64,000 bases of DNA, from NCBI RefSeq assembly GCF_012958305.1, contig NZ_JABBYO010000012.1, positions 124,001-188,000 on the forward strand. The letters run 5' to 3'. The translations under genes and the position numbers were made by a program. Source of the stretch: Tautonia rosea (GTDB taxonomy: Bacteria; Planctomycetota; Planctomycetia; Isosphaerales; Isosphaeraceae). This document shows positions 31,917 through 41,610 of the stretch, piece after piece. Under the pieces are notes generated by a model. The model saw only the letters and a list, made by a program, of their open reading frames with translations, did no database searches and was not told where the DNA came from. The stretch's first letter is position 1. Every line of letters starts with the position of its first letter.

Positions 31917-33511
31917 CGTTGCCTCGATTGGATGCGGTACGGAGGCGGTTTGCTGAACAGAGCTCGCTCGGTGAACTCACCGCGCAACGCTGGGACACGA
32001 TCATTGTGGGAGCGGGGCACAACGGTCTGACCTGTGCGGCTTATCTTGCTCGGGCCGGGATGAAGGTTCTGGTCCTTGAATCGCGCGATCCGATCGGAGG
32101 GGCATGCACGATTCATGAACCGTGGCCAGGGTATCGTGTGTCCCCGTGTGCCTATCTTCTCGGGTTGTTGCATCCGAAGGTCATCGATGACCTGGGGTTG
32201 ATCGGACGAGGGCTTCGCTGGACTCCGGCTACGGCCGGGCTGTTCGTCCCGTTTGACGATGGTGAGAGTCTTCAACTCTGGGACGACGAGGAACGCTGTG
32301 AGGCGGAGATTCGCCGCCTTTGCCCCGAGGATCTCGACGGATTCCGAGCCTTCGCCGAGGTGAAGCAACGGCTGCGTGATGCGATCCGGCCCCCCAGTGA
32401 TGCGGACCTCTGGCTTGATCCGGAACCGAGCCGAGAGGTGATCGAGGATCGGCTCGGCAACGATCCCGAGGCCCGATCATTGCTGTTCGAGTGGTCCATG
32501 GTCGAGTATGTCGAGCGATTCTTCCGCTCTCCATACCTTCAAATGGCCTACCTCGGTCAGGGGGTGATCGGTACCAACGCCAGCCCTCACGATCCCGGAA
32601 CTGCCTCAATCCACTTTCATCACCAATCGGGAAGACTCGGGGGAATCCCCGGAGCCTGGGGCTACGTGGAAGGGGGTATGGGGATGATATCCTTCCTGAT
32701 CGCCGATGCGGCCCGAGAGGCCGGTGCCGTGATCGTGAGTGGCTTGCCCGTGGCCCGGATCGTGCCGGAAGAAGGGGTGGAATTGGATTCCGGCAATCGG
32801 ATTCATGCGTCGGTGGTTGTATCAAACGCCGATCCGAAGTCAACCCTGGCGTTGTTGGGAAACCTCGCCGATCCCTCCTGGCGTCAACGGGTCGAGGCCA
32901 TCCCCATGACCGGTTGCACTGTCAAGGCGAACGTCGCGCTCAGCGAATTGCCGAACTTTCGCACCCGACCGGGAACCGTTCAGGCCCAGCATCGAGGTCA
33001 GGTCAACACACCGCTCACAAAGGACGAATGGGCCTTGTCGTTTGCCCAGGCCCGATCCGGTCGGCTGCCGGATCGAATCTGGGCGGAACTGTATTTCCAG
33101 ACGACTGCCGACCCGAGCGTTGCTCCTGCGGGAATGCATACGATGAGCGTCTTCGCGCAGTATGTCCCCCATACCTTTGCCGAAGGTGATTGGGAGACGC
33201 GACGCGACGACGTCGTCCGATTGATCCTCGACACACTCGCCCGTCATTGCTCAAACATTCCCGAAGCGGTGCGAGCGATCGAGGTGCTTGGCCCGCCCGA
33301 CATTGAGCGTCGAGTGGGGCTTTGGGGTGGGCATATTTTCCAGGGAGAGTGTCTCCCGCCGTTTATGTGGGATCGCCGGCTAACCAGTCGAACACCGATG
33401 CCAGGGGTTTATCTCTGCGGCGCCGGGACGCATCCGGGCGGAAGTGTCATGGCCGTCAATGGGCGCAATGCGGCCATGTGTGTCCTTGCGGATCGAGCTC
33501 AGGTCGTGTAG
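31913..33511 (+). CDS. FAD-dependent amine/carotenoid-type oxidoreductase (phytoene-desaturase-like)
   Basis: A 532-residue flavoprotein of the phytoene dehydrogenase/PYROXD2-like group. The N-terminal dinucleotide motif is TIIVGAGHNGLTCAAYLARAG (as IIVGAGHNGLTCAAYLARAG), followed by VLESRDPIGGAC; the C-terminal FAD segment is YLCGAGTHPGGSVMAVNGRN. Length and the CTIHEPWPGYRVSPCAYL region fit PYROXD2-like proteins, which have no settled substrate. Four-nt overlap with the thiE fusion makes cotranslation likely, though a link to thiamine chemistry is only suggestion. The 3' end overlaps argJ on the other strand by 13 nt. Confidence 0.82.
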   Translation: MTLPRLDAVRRRFAEQSSLGELTAQRWDTIIVGAGHNGLTCAAYLARAGMKVLVLESRDPIGGACTIHEPWPGYRVSPCAYLLGLLHPKVIDDLGLIGRGLRWTPATAGLFVPFDDGESLQLWDDEERCEAEIRRLCPEDLDGFRAFAEVKQRLRDAIRPPSDADLWLDPEPSREVIEDRLGNDPEARSLLFEWSMVEYVERFFRSPYLQMAYLGQGVIGTNASPHDPGTASIHFHHQSGRLGGIPGAWGYVEGGMGMISFLIADAAREAGAVIVSGLPVARIVPEEGVELDSGNRIHASVVVSNADPKSTLALLGNLADPSWRQRVEAIPMTGCTVKANVALSELPNFRTRPGTVQAQHRGQVNTPLTKDEWALSFAQARSGRLPDRIWAELYFQTTADPSVAPAGMHTMSVFAQYVPHTFAEGDWETRRDDVVRLILDTLARHCSNIPEAVRAIEVLGPPDIERRVGLWGGHIFQGECLPPFMWDRRLTSRTPMPGVYLCGAGTHPGGSVMAVNGRNAAMCVLADRAQVV

Positions 33512-34731
33512 TCGGCATTCAATCGGACATACTCGGCCGTGAGGTCGCAGGTCCAGAATCGGGCCGAGGCATCCCCTTGAGTGAGCGTGAGGGTAATGTC
33601 GACCTCTCGGTTCGTTTTCAAGCGATGCGAAACCGCTTCAGCGTCGTAGTCGAGTGGGACTCCGTCACGGTAGAGTGGTACCCCATCCAGTTCCAGGGAG
33701 AGTTCCGTCTCCTCGAACAAAACGCCCGCGTAACCGGCCGCGGAAACGATTCGTCCCCAGTTTGGATCGGCGCCGTGAATGGCGGTTTTTACGAGGGGAC
33801 TGTCGGCCACAGTTCGGGCGATCTGGGCGGCCTGATCTCGGTTACGGCAGCCCTTGACGTTGATGGTGATCAGATGGGTGGCCCCTTCGCCGTCGTCGGG
33901 GATCATGCGCGCCAGGGTTTCGCACGTTTCGCGAACCATGCCGGCAAACATTTTCAGGTCGGCCCCCATCAGGGGCAACTCGCCCCGGGAACCGGAAAGT
34001 ATCAGCACTGAATCATTCGTGCTTGTGTGGCCTTCGACTGAGATGCAGTTGAACGTTTCGTCCACGGCGTCGAGAAGGATGCCCGAGAGGGCACCCATCT
34101 GCACCCGAGCGTCGGTAATCAAAAATCCGAGCATCGTGGCCATGCGGGGGCCAATCATCGCTGCTCCCTTGGCGATGCCGAGCAAGCGGACGGTCTTCCC
34201 CGTTTCGGTCTTTCGTCGCATCGAGACAATCTTCGGCCGGGTGTCGGTCGTCAGGATGGCACGGGACGCATCATGAAATCCCTTTGCGTCGTATGTTGCC
34301 GCATCGATCGCCTGGTTCACGCCGGACTCGATACGATCCATCGGCAGTTGATGGCCGATTACGCCTGTTGATGCGATGAGGATGTGTTCGGGTAAGCAGC
34401 CGAGGCGTGTTGCTGCCATTTCGGCGGTGCGCTTCGTGTTCTCAAACCCCTGGGCGCCGGTGGCTGCGTTGGCATTGCCGGAGTTGATGACGATGGCCCG
34501 AATCGCTTCGGAGGGCACGATCGCGCGGTCCCACTGCACCGGAGCCGCCGCGATCCGGTTCGTGGTGAAGGTGCCTGCCGCCGAGCAGGTCGAGTCGGCC
34601 ACGATCACTGCCAGGTCGGCCAAGCCGCTTGGCTTGATTCCCGCCTTCACCCCGGCGGCCCGGAAGCCCTCGGGAATTTCCAACACTGTCGAATCGCTCA
34701 CGAGAATCGTCCTCCGCTCGCTCCCGGCCAT
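33499..34731 (-). CDS. argJ: Glutamate N-acetyltransferase / amino-acid acetyltransferase ArgJ
   Basis: A 410-residue ArgJ that transfers acetyl from N-acetylornithine to glutamate, recycling the acetyl group in arginine synthesis, and may also use acetyl-CoA. The precursor self-cleaves at the Thr in IGPRMATMLGFL within the KGAAMIGP context; this Thr becomes the nucleophile of the beta chain. The N-terminus GFRAAGVKAGIK and the NSGNANAATGAQGF segment are typical. An upstream ATG (34755) would add eight residues and overlap the SDR gene. No strong ribosome binding site decides. With argB, argD and argF at 43-47 kb it completes most of the pathway; argC and argG/H are not seen. Confidence 0.93.
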   Translation of the reverse strand: MAGSERRTILVSDSTVLEIPEGFRAAGVKAGIKPSGLADLAVIVADSTCSAAGTFTTNRIAAAPVQWDRAIVPSEAIRAIVINSGNANAATGAQGFENTKRTAEMAATRLGCLPEHILIASTGVIGHQLPMDRIESGVNQAIDAATYDAKGFHDASRAILTTDTRPKIVSMRRKTETGKTVRLLGIAKGAAMIGPRMATMLGFLITDARVQMGALSGILLDAVDETFNCISVEGHTSTNDSVLILSGSRGELPLMGADLKMFAGMVRETCETLARMIPDDGEGATHLITINVKGCRNRDQAAQIARTVADSPLVKTAIHGADPNWGRIVSAAGYAGVLFEETELSLELDGVPLYRDGVPLDYDAEAVSHRLKTNREVDITLTLTQGDASARFWTCDLTAEYVRLNADYTT

Positions 34732-34739
34732 TGTGTGAA

Positions 34740-35510
<771 letters not shown>

Positions 35511-35979
35511 TGCGCCGTACCCCGGTCAATCGTGGAACCCCACCGCCCTTGCGGGTGCCTCGCTCCCAGTCCACACACCAGGGCAGACCGATTTCGGACG
35601 CGGAAGGTTCTCACGGAATCGTGATGAAGGCCCCTAGCCTACTTGGCCCCGACCAGCAGGGCTATCCCCCGCCCCGCACTCCGAGGATACCGCTGAGAGG
35701 GGCCACTCGGGATGCACCCGGAAGATCGGTTCCAGCGATCCGGCCTGGTTAAGACGGCAGTTCGGGCGAATTGGGCTGAGGTTGTGGCGAATGGGCAAGT
35801 TGTTCGGTTCGTTCGATTTAGGGGTGTAGGGAAAATGGGACGTTCAGTTCAAGAGGGAGCCCTGGGGAATCCGAATCAAGGGGTGAGCCTTGAGAATAGC
35901 CCTCCCGGGCTCGCCTGGGTGCCTTCCAGGGTCTGGGTCCGAAACATCTCTGAGCGTCGGAGAAACTGACGGAGCGACC
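35511..35979. other. 469-nt intergenic region upstream of the YTV gene
   Basis: No credible gene. It lies between the divergent SDR and YTV genes and must include their promoters. I see no strong repeat, tRNA or riboswitch. An in-frame extension of the YTV frame from 35890 is not supported, because a signal peptide begins at 35980. Confidence 0.5.
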
Positions 35980-38265
35980 ATGACGAAGCGATACCTCCTC
36001 TTGATCCCGCTCATTGCGTTGCCGCTTGGTTCGTGGCTGGCCGTTCGGCCGGCTGCGGCGTTTGTCGGCCATGGTCATGCTGGCAAGGCCTTGCCGGCGG
36101 TGGCCCCGATGGGTGGAGAAACTCTTTCCGGACCGGTTTCGTATGAAGTCCGGCGCCGGACCGTGCTGCAACCTGTCACTGAAACGGTTTTTGAGAGCCA
36201 GCAGGTGACCTCGGTTCGTGATGTGCACGAAACCGTGATGCGACCGCAAACCGTGACGACCATGCGGTCGATCACTGAAACGCACCTTCAAGAGGTGCCC
36301 TATACCATCCAGAAGCCGATCCAGCGGACCGAGTTTCGCGAGGAACAGTACACGGTGCAGCGTCCGGTGACGCGGACGATTTCGAAGACGGTGCCTTACA
36401 CCGTGATGCGGCCGGTCACCGAAACGCACCTGAAGACCGTTCCGTACACCATCAAGCGTCCGATTACCGAGACGCACATGAAGACGGTGCCTTACACCGT
36501 TTGCCGTCCGGTCAAGGAGGTGAGCTACAAGACGGTGCCGATCACCGTTTGCCGCCCCGTGACCGAAACCCGTTACCGGAACGAGACGTACGTCATTCAG
36601 CGTCCGGTGACTCAGGTGGTTCCCCGAGTCGTCTGCACGACCGTCATGAAGCCTGTGCCCCGCACCACCTACAAGACCGTCACCGAGACCATCTCGGTTC
36701 CTGAGGTCCGCACGGTGATGCAAGCGCAGACCTACACCGTCATGGATACGGTCAAGCAGACGGCGTACAAGACCGTTCCCTACACCGTGACCCGACCGGT
36801 GAAGGAAACCACCTTCCAAACGATCCGCGATGTGGTGACCGTTCCGGTCAAGCGGACGGTCATGAAGGAAGTTCCCTACACCGTGACTCGGCCGATCACC
36901 GAAACTGTGCTCCAGACACGGACTCGGAAGATCTGCCGGCCGGTGCAGGAGACGACCTTCAAGAACGTCTCGGAGACGATCTATCAGACGGTCACCGAAA
37001 CGGCCTTCCGCGATGTCTGCGAGACGGTTCCCGTCCCTCAGACCATCACGGAACAGGTTCCGGTGGAATGTGGTGAGTGGATCACACGGACCCGGTTTGT
37101 GCCGGGGATCACCGTTCCGGCCAAGGGAGGCGAGGTTGTTCCTTCCGCCCAGTGCCCCGGTTCGGTCGTGACCGAGAAAGTCTTCGTTCCGAAGACGGTC
37201 ATGCAGACCGTGTCCCGGACCGTGATGGTCCCTCAGGTGGTGCGAAAGCAAGTTCCTTACCAGGTCTGCCGACAGGTGCCCGTGACCATCTGCAAGCAGG
37301 TTCCGGTGACACGGACCCGTTTGGTGAAGGAACGCGTGGTCGAGCAGGTTCCGGTGACGGTCTGCAGGACGGTACGCGAAACCCAGGTCAAGCTCGTCCC
37401 ACACACCATTTGCGACATGGTTCCGCAGGAACGGGTTCGTCAGGTTCCCGTGACCGTCTGCCGGATGGTCTCCGAAACCCGCACCAAAACCGTGCCCTAC
37501 ACCGTCTGCCAGACGGTCCCACGGACCTGTGTGAAGCAAGTTCCGGTCAAGGTCACGACGATGGTGCCGCGGAGCATCTGCAAGAAGGTTCCGGTGACCA
37601 CCACGGTTATGGTGCCGCACAAGGTCACCCAAACCGTTCCGACCACCGTCACCAAGATGGTCAAGGAGACGGCGTGTCGACAGGTGCCCTATTCCGTCAC
37701 CCGGACGATCAAGGAAACCCAGTACAAGACCGTTCCGGTGACCCACGTGCGGATGGTGAAGGAAACCCACACCAAGCAGGTTCCCTACACTGTCTGCCGG
37801 ACGATCTTCGAGACGGCATACAAGCAGGTTCCCGTGACCGTCTGCCGGATGGTCTCCGAAACCCGAACGAAGGTTGTCAATCAGACGATCTGCGAGATGG
37901 TTTCCGAGGTTCGGACCCGATGCGTGCCCTACACGGTTTGCGACATTCAGACGATCCCTTGCGTCAAGCGAGTGCCCGTCAAGGTCTGCAAGCAGGTGCC
38001 GGTCACCAAGACAATCTGCGTTCCGGAGACCGTCGTGCGTCAGGTGACTGACGTGAAGACAATCTGCGTGCCCCGGACCGTCACCCGACAGGTTCCGGTC
38101 GAAATCTGCGAGGTGGTTCCGGTCGTCTGCCCGACCCCGCAGGTGCCGGTCAAGAGCGTGGTGGCCTCGGCCCAGTGTGCTCCGACCGACCTTCTGCCCG
38201 CGGCCGAAATCTGCCGGCCGAAGTGCGAGCTGCTCAGCCGAGTCTTCGGATGCAAGCGGTTCTGA
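35980..38265 (+). CDS. YTV-repeat, cysteine-rich secreted protein
   Basis: A 761-residue exported protein made almost wholly of short tandem repeats of the YTV type known from planctomycetes. A signal peptide (MTKRYLLLIPLIALPLGSWL, cleavage near AAA) is followed by more than forty units with a KTVPYTVxRPVxET-like pattern. The first half uses YTV/YTI cores; the second half is richer in VCRxVxE and VPVTVC and so in cysteine, suggesting disulfide or metal cross-links. A cell-wall or envelope role has been proposed for such proteins. A GGAG precedes the ATG. A strong intrinsic terminator follows 132 nt downstream. Confidence 0.85.
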   Translation: MTKRYLLLIPLIALPLGSWLAVRPAAAFVGHGHAGKALPAVAPMGGETLSGPVSYEVRRRTVLQPVTETVFESQQVTSVRDVHETVMRPQTVTTMRSITETHLQEVPYTIQKPIQRTEFREEQYTVQRPVTRTISKTVPYTVMRPVTETHLKTVPYTIKRPITETHMKTVPYTVCRPVKEVSYKTVPITVCRPVTETRYRNETYVIQRPVTQVVPRVVCTTVMKPVPRTTYKTVTETISVPEVRTVMQAQTYTVMDTVKQTAYKTVPYTVTRPVKETTFQTIRDVVTVPVKRTVMKEVPYTVTRPITETVLQTRTRKICRPVQETTFKNVSETIYQTVTETAFRDVCETVPVPQTITEQVPVECGEWITRTRFVPGITVPAKGGEVVPSAQCPGSVVTEKVFVPKTVMQTVSRTVMVPQVVRKQVPYQVCRQVPVTICKQVPVTRTRLVKERVVEQVPVTVCRTVRETQVKLVPHTICDMVPQERVRQVPVTVCRMVSETRTKTVPYTVCQTVPRTCVKQVPVKVTTMVPRSICKKVPVTTTVMVPHKVTQTVPTTVTKMVKETACRQVPYSVTRTIKETQYKTVPVTHVRMVKETHTKQVPYTVCRTIFETAYKQVPVTVCRMVSETRTKVVNQTICEMVSEVRTRCVPYTVCDIQTIPCVKRVPVKVCKQVPVTKTICVPETVVRQVTDVKTICVPRTVTRQVPVEICEVVPVVCPTPQVPVKSVVASAQCAPTDLLPAAEICRPKCELLSRVFGCKRF

Positions 38266-38396
38266 CCCTCGCTCCTTCAGCAACCACCGGCTCGGCCGGG
38301 ACGAGGACGTGACGGCTTGACGCACCCAGACAGGACCGACGCATCAGAGGATGGGGGGTTGCTTCGCTCGATCCCTTCCGTCACGATCCAAGACGC

Positions 38397-38428
38397 AAAC
38401 GCCCCTCGCATTCGCGAGGGGCGTTTTT
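38397..38428 (+). terminator. Intrinsic terminator downstream of the YTV gene
   Basis: A perfect 10-bp GC stem (CGCCCCTCGC 38400-38409 with GCGAGGGGCG 38414-38423) has a 4-nt loop and is followed by TTTTT (38424-38428). AAA upstream pairs with the T tract, so it could act in both directions. Confidence 0.85.
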
Positions 38429-38437
38429 GTGCGCTCT

Positions 38438-38552
38438 AGAGCGGTTTTCGATTGAGCGGAGCGGCTCGCCGGGAAATGGGGGACAGGCACCTCGAAGACT
38501 CGGAGCCAGTCCCCATTTCCCTGACCCTTCACAGGCAAACGAACAACGCTCT
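38438..38552. repeat. REP/MITE-like element, copy B (single core, 115 bp)
   Basis: Terminal inverted repeats AGAGCGGTTTTCGAT (38438-38452) and AACGAACAACGCTCT (38538-38552) match at 12 of 15 positions. The core (about 38472-38521) folds as GGAAATGGGG..GACAGG against CCAGTCCCCATTTCC with one bulged G. It is the single-core relative of copy A at 12001-12186 and nearly identical to it along the core and right side. Its right end overlaps the rdgB stop codon by two bases and its left end begins 10 nt after the terminator T-run. Confidence 0.75.
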
Positions 38553-39201
38553 AATGATTCATCAGGATGTGTTCCAGACCCGGACGGAGTCGTTCGAAGG
38601 CTCGGGCCCGGTGGCTGAGCTGGTGCTTGACCAAAGTACTTAGCTCGCCGAACGTCTTGTGATATTCCAGGATGATGAACAACGGGTCGTAGCCGAACCC
38701 CCCCTCCCCCTCGACCTGATGGGCGATTCGCCCTCGGCAGGCTCCTTCGGCCTCAAGGACAATTGCGCCCGAGGGATCGGACAGCGCCAGGCAGCACACG
38801 AAGGCCCCCCCTCGCCGCTCGTCAGGGACGCCGGTCAGTTCGGCGAGGAGCTTGCGGTTGTTTGCGTCGTCGTCTCCGTGCGATCCGGCATAGCGCGCCG
38901 AGTAGACCCCCGGAGCGCCATCCAGTGCATCGACGGTCAGGCCAGAGTCATCGGCGATGACCCATTGACCCAGAGACTGGGCCGTTTCGGAGGCCTTTTT
39001 GCGAGCGTTCCCGGCGAAGGTGTCGGCGTCTTCCACGACCTCGGGAGCGTCTGGGAAGCCGTCGAGGGTCAGAACGACCAGGCGGGCAAGTCGCGGGTTC
39101 GGCTCCCAGGGAGGGGCGATCAGCCCCACCATCTCTCGCCCTTTCTTGACGTTGCGGGTGGCGAGAACGATCGGGAAGGGTTGAGCGGGTGCATCACTCA
39201 T
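38551..39201 (-). CDS. rdgB: XTP/dITP diphosphatase (RdgB/HAM1)
   Basis: A 216-residue house-cleaning enzyme that hydrolyses non-canonical purine triphosphates (ITP, dITP, XTP) to monophosphates. Signature segments are VLATRNVKKGREM, NARKKASETAQ, VIADDSGLTVDALDGAPGV, YSARYAG and EGGFGYDPLFI. ATG 39201 begins MSDAPAQPF just before the first motif; a longer frame upstream is proline-rich and not typical. The stop codon coincides with the end of REP-like copy B. With rph about 1.6 kb upstream on the same strand the order rph-rdgB is that of many bacteria, here split by a SPOR-like gene. Confidence 0.93.
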   Translation of the reverse strand: MSDAPAQPFPIVLATRNVKKGREMVGLIAPPWEPNPRLARLVVLTLDGFPDAPEVVEDADTFAGNARKKASETAQSLGQWVIADDSGLTVDALDGAPGVYSARYAGSHGDDDANNRKLLAELTGVPDERRGGAFVCCLALSDPSGAIVLEAEGACRGRIAHQVEGEGGFGYDPLFIILEYHKTFGELSTLVKHQLSHRARAFERLRPGLEHILMNH

Positions 39202-39313
39202 GACGGAAGGCTCAGGGAGGAACTCGAAGAGGAGAGGATCGGAGGGATCGACCGTCGAGGGCAGGCCAGGATCATCGGATCCATCGAACCTGGCCCACCT
39301 CGATGGGGATCGC

Positions 39314-40582
39314 TCAATTCGATTGGGGAACTTCGAAGACCGTGGTCGAGGGAGCAAGGTGCTGGGTGAACACCTTGTTGCCCTGCCGCTTCGTTTCGAC
39401 CTCGATCGTGAGTGCGGCCTGACGGACTTGATCGATCTTCGGATCGTTCGGCGACTGGAAGGCTCCTAGCATCACCCGGCTCGACGTCCGGTCATGATAC
39501 ACATACGGCTGCACGCCGAGCGAACGCACCACGTCATTCTTGGCCAGCACGGAGGCAAGTTTCTCGGCGTCTTCGTGAGCCGTTCGCAAGGGGCTGCTGT
39601 CGAAGACCTTCGGGAAGTTGATGACCGACTCGTCCGGACCACTCAACGCCGCCCGACCGGAAAACTCGGCAACCACCAGCGTGTAGGGTGCCGGGCACTT
39701 GTAAATGCTATTAGGTGTTCCTTTGTTCATGCGAACGACCAGCGGATCGACCGGCTTGACGAACCCGGAGCGGAGCACTTCGGGATCAACCACGGCCCCC
39801 GGCGGCAGCTTCGGCACGGCAGCCGTTTGGGCTCGGCCGGGGTAGAGATCCTGGGCCGGCAAGAGCGGATTGGTTGTCACGAAGGCGCGATCCAGCCCCT
39901 TTCCGTTCCGCCAGGGGAAGATCGAATGATGATCCGCGAGGGTACGCGGCTTGAGCTTCTTGATCTGGTTCTGCAGGTCCTTGGCCTGGTCGATGGTGGC
40001 ACAGTTGCCGGCCATCACCACGGCCTCGTCGGTGACGCGATCCGACTCGGGAGGATTCACGTACGGTTGATCGATCGCCCGGTCCGCAGTGGGCGGGATC
40101 CCACGCATATTGCTATTGCCGGGCTTCAGCTTCAAGAAGTAGACATACGCGGGGATGCGGTGCTCGGCTCGAAGCTCCATGGCGAGCGCCTGGGCTCGCT
40201 GCACGGCATAATCACCCCGGAAGATGTGAGCGGCGACCATAAACGGTCCGGCCTGTCGCGTCAAAAGGTACGGTTCGATCGGATCGGTGGGCAGGAACGA
40301 CGGCGGCGCGTCTTGCCCCGGATCGACCGGAGCCGGCAGAACCGCGCCATTCTGGAACACCTGGTCGTCGCTGGTTCCTTCCGCTTCCGGAGCGGGGCTC
40401 GGAGCCGGAGCCGGGGCCTGCGACCGGGAAGGAACCTGTAAGAACGGACGATTCAATGGCTCGGCAACCGGGGTCGGGGCGGGACCGCGGGGGGCACCTC
40501 CCCGCACCTGAGCCAGGACCGCCCCGGGCGCGGTCGCGGCCAGGGCCAAAGCCATGCTGGTCGAGAACAGGACCGATTTCAT
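39314..40582 (-). CDS. Secreted protein with SPOR-like segments
   Basis: A 422-residue exported protein. Signal peptide MKSVLFSTSMALALAATAPG with an AVLA-type cleavage site, then a Pro/Ala-rich stretch (about 25-100). Two segments look like SPOR peptidoglycan-binding folds: AGPFMVAAHIFRGDYAVQRA through IPAYVYFLK, and YTLVVAEFSGRAALSG through SSRVMLGAFQSPNDP. Each has the pattern of a strand, an amphipathic helix that steps residues apart, and a second strand. Glycan binding in the cell envelope is inferred. ATG 40582 is chosen for the signal peptide. It lies between rph and rdgB on their strand. Confidence 0.65.
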   Translation of the reverse strand: MKSVLFSTSMALALAATAPGAVLAQVRGGAPRGPAPTPVAEPLNRPFLQVPSRSQAPAPAPSPAPEAEGTSDDQVFQNGAVLPAPVDPGQDAPPSFLPTDPIEPYLLTRQAGPFMVAAHIFRGDYAVQRAQALAMELRAEHRIPAYVYFLKLKPGNSNMRGIPPTADRAIDQPYVNPPESDRVTDEAVVMAGNCATIDQAKDLQNQIKKLKPRTLADHHSIFPWRNGKGLDRAFVTTNPLLPAQDLYPGRAQTAAVPKLPPGAVVDPEVLRSGFVKPVDPLVVRMNKGTPNSIYKCPAPYTLVVAEFSGRAALSGPDESVINFPKVFDSSPLRTAHEDAEKLASVLAKNDVVRSLGVQPYVYHDRTSSRVMLGAFQSPNDPKIDQVRQAALTIEVETKRQGNKVFTQHLAPSTTVFEVPQSN

Positions 40583-40841
40583 CGGCGATCCCCCATCCTG
40601 ACGGGTTCGCGTATTGGGTTCGATCGTGATCACGTCAGACGCAAGACCCACCGGTACAGACGACGTCCCTTCCGGTGAGATCGGCGTTGAGGCGTCAAGC
40701 GGTGTGGTCCAGGACGGCCGATGCGCAGACGGGCGAGCCGTGTCTTAACACATCCCCCTCAGCCTGCACAGAGGAATTCAGGAGGAAGGTGGAAGTGCGA
40801 GAGACAATCCCCTTCGATCACTGCTCTCAGCGCTTGCCTCG

Positions 40842-41558
40842 TCAAAACGGCCAATCCGCGCCAAGGGCCTCGCGCTGGGCCTTGGTCAGGAGATCGAGCC
40901 CGAGTTCGGCCAGGTCGAGCAGTTCGGTCAGTTGATTGCGGCTGAAGGTGCCCCCTTCTCCAGTCCCCTGAACCTCAACGAGCCCACCGCCTCCCAGTCG
41001 GACGACGTTCAGGTCGACCTCGGCACCGACATCTTCGACGTAATCGAGATCGAGCAACCCTTGACCGTTGACGATCCCCACGCTGACGGCCGAGACACTG
41101 TCTTTCAACACCGTTCGGGTTGCATCGGGGCCAAGAGTAGCCAACAGGGCATCGACGACGGCCACAAACGCTCCGGTAATCGCAGCGGTCCGGGTGCCGC
41201 CGTCGGCGTCGATCACCTCGGCATCAAGGTGCAGGGTTCTCGGCCCGAGGGCTCGGGTGTCGACGGCCGCACGGAGACTCCGCCCGATCAACCGCTGAAT
41301 CTCGGTCGATCGCGAATCGGCCCGTCGCTCTTTCCGGGGCGAAGTACTGCCCGGCAGCATCATGTATTCCGCCGTCAGCCAGCCGGTCCCTTTGCCTTCG
41401 AGCCACCCGGGAACGGCTTCGGTGAGGTTTGCGGTCACCAGCAGGGTCGTGCCGCCACAACGGTACAGGGCGCTGCCGTTGCTGCGGCGGGCGAAGCCAC
41501 GCTCAATAGTCACGGCGCGGGGTTCCGAGGGAGATCGGCCGTCGTTTCGGGTGCTCAT
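40842..41558 (-). CDS. rph: Ribonuclease PH
   Basis: A 238-residue phosphorolytic 3'-5' exoribonuclease that trims tRNA 3' ends, forming a hexamer. Typical segments are RAVTIERGFARRSNGSALYR, GGTTLLVTANL, GWLTAEYMMLPGS, RSTEIQRLIGRSLRAAVD, DAEVIDADGGTRTAAITGAF and DLDYVEDVGAEVDLNVV. All family blocks are in order, with Asp residues for metal binding intact. Length matches. It is preceded by a gap of 52 nt from the membrane glycosyltransferase gene's stop and transcribed in the same direction as the SPOR-like gene and rdgB. Confidence 0.95.
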   Translation of the reverse strand: MSTRNDGRSPSEPRAVTIERGFARRSNGSALYRCGGTTLLVTANLTEAVPGWLEGKGTGWLTAEYMMLPGSTSPRKERRADSRSTEIQRLIGRSLRAAVDTRALGPRTLHLDAEVIDADGGTRTAAITGAFVAVVDALLATLGPDATRTVLKDSVSAVSVGIVNGQGLLDLDYVEDVGAEVDLNVVRLGGGGLVEVQGTGEGGTFSRNQLTELLDLAELGLDLLTKAQREALGADWPF

Positions 41559-41610
41559 GGTGTCCGTCGAGGAGAAGAGGGCGGGACCGTCGAAGGCAAG
41601 GCAGCGCGGG

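Noticed and set aside
35818-38325. An 835-codon minus-strand frame rich in His/Asp/Arg repeats
   Set aside because: Exact antisense image of the YTV repeats, which have clear protein-level family features and a signal peptide.
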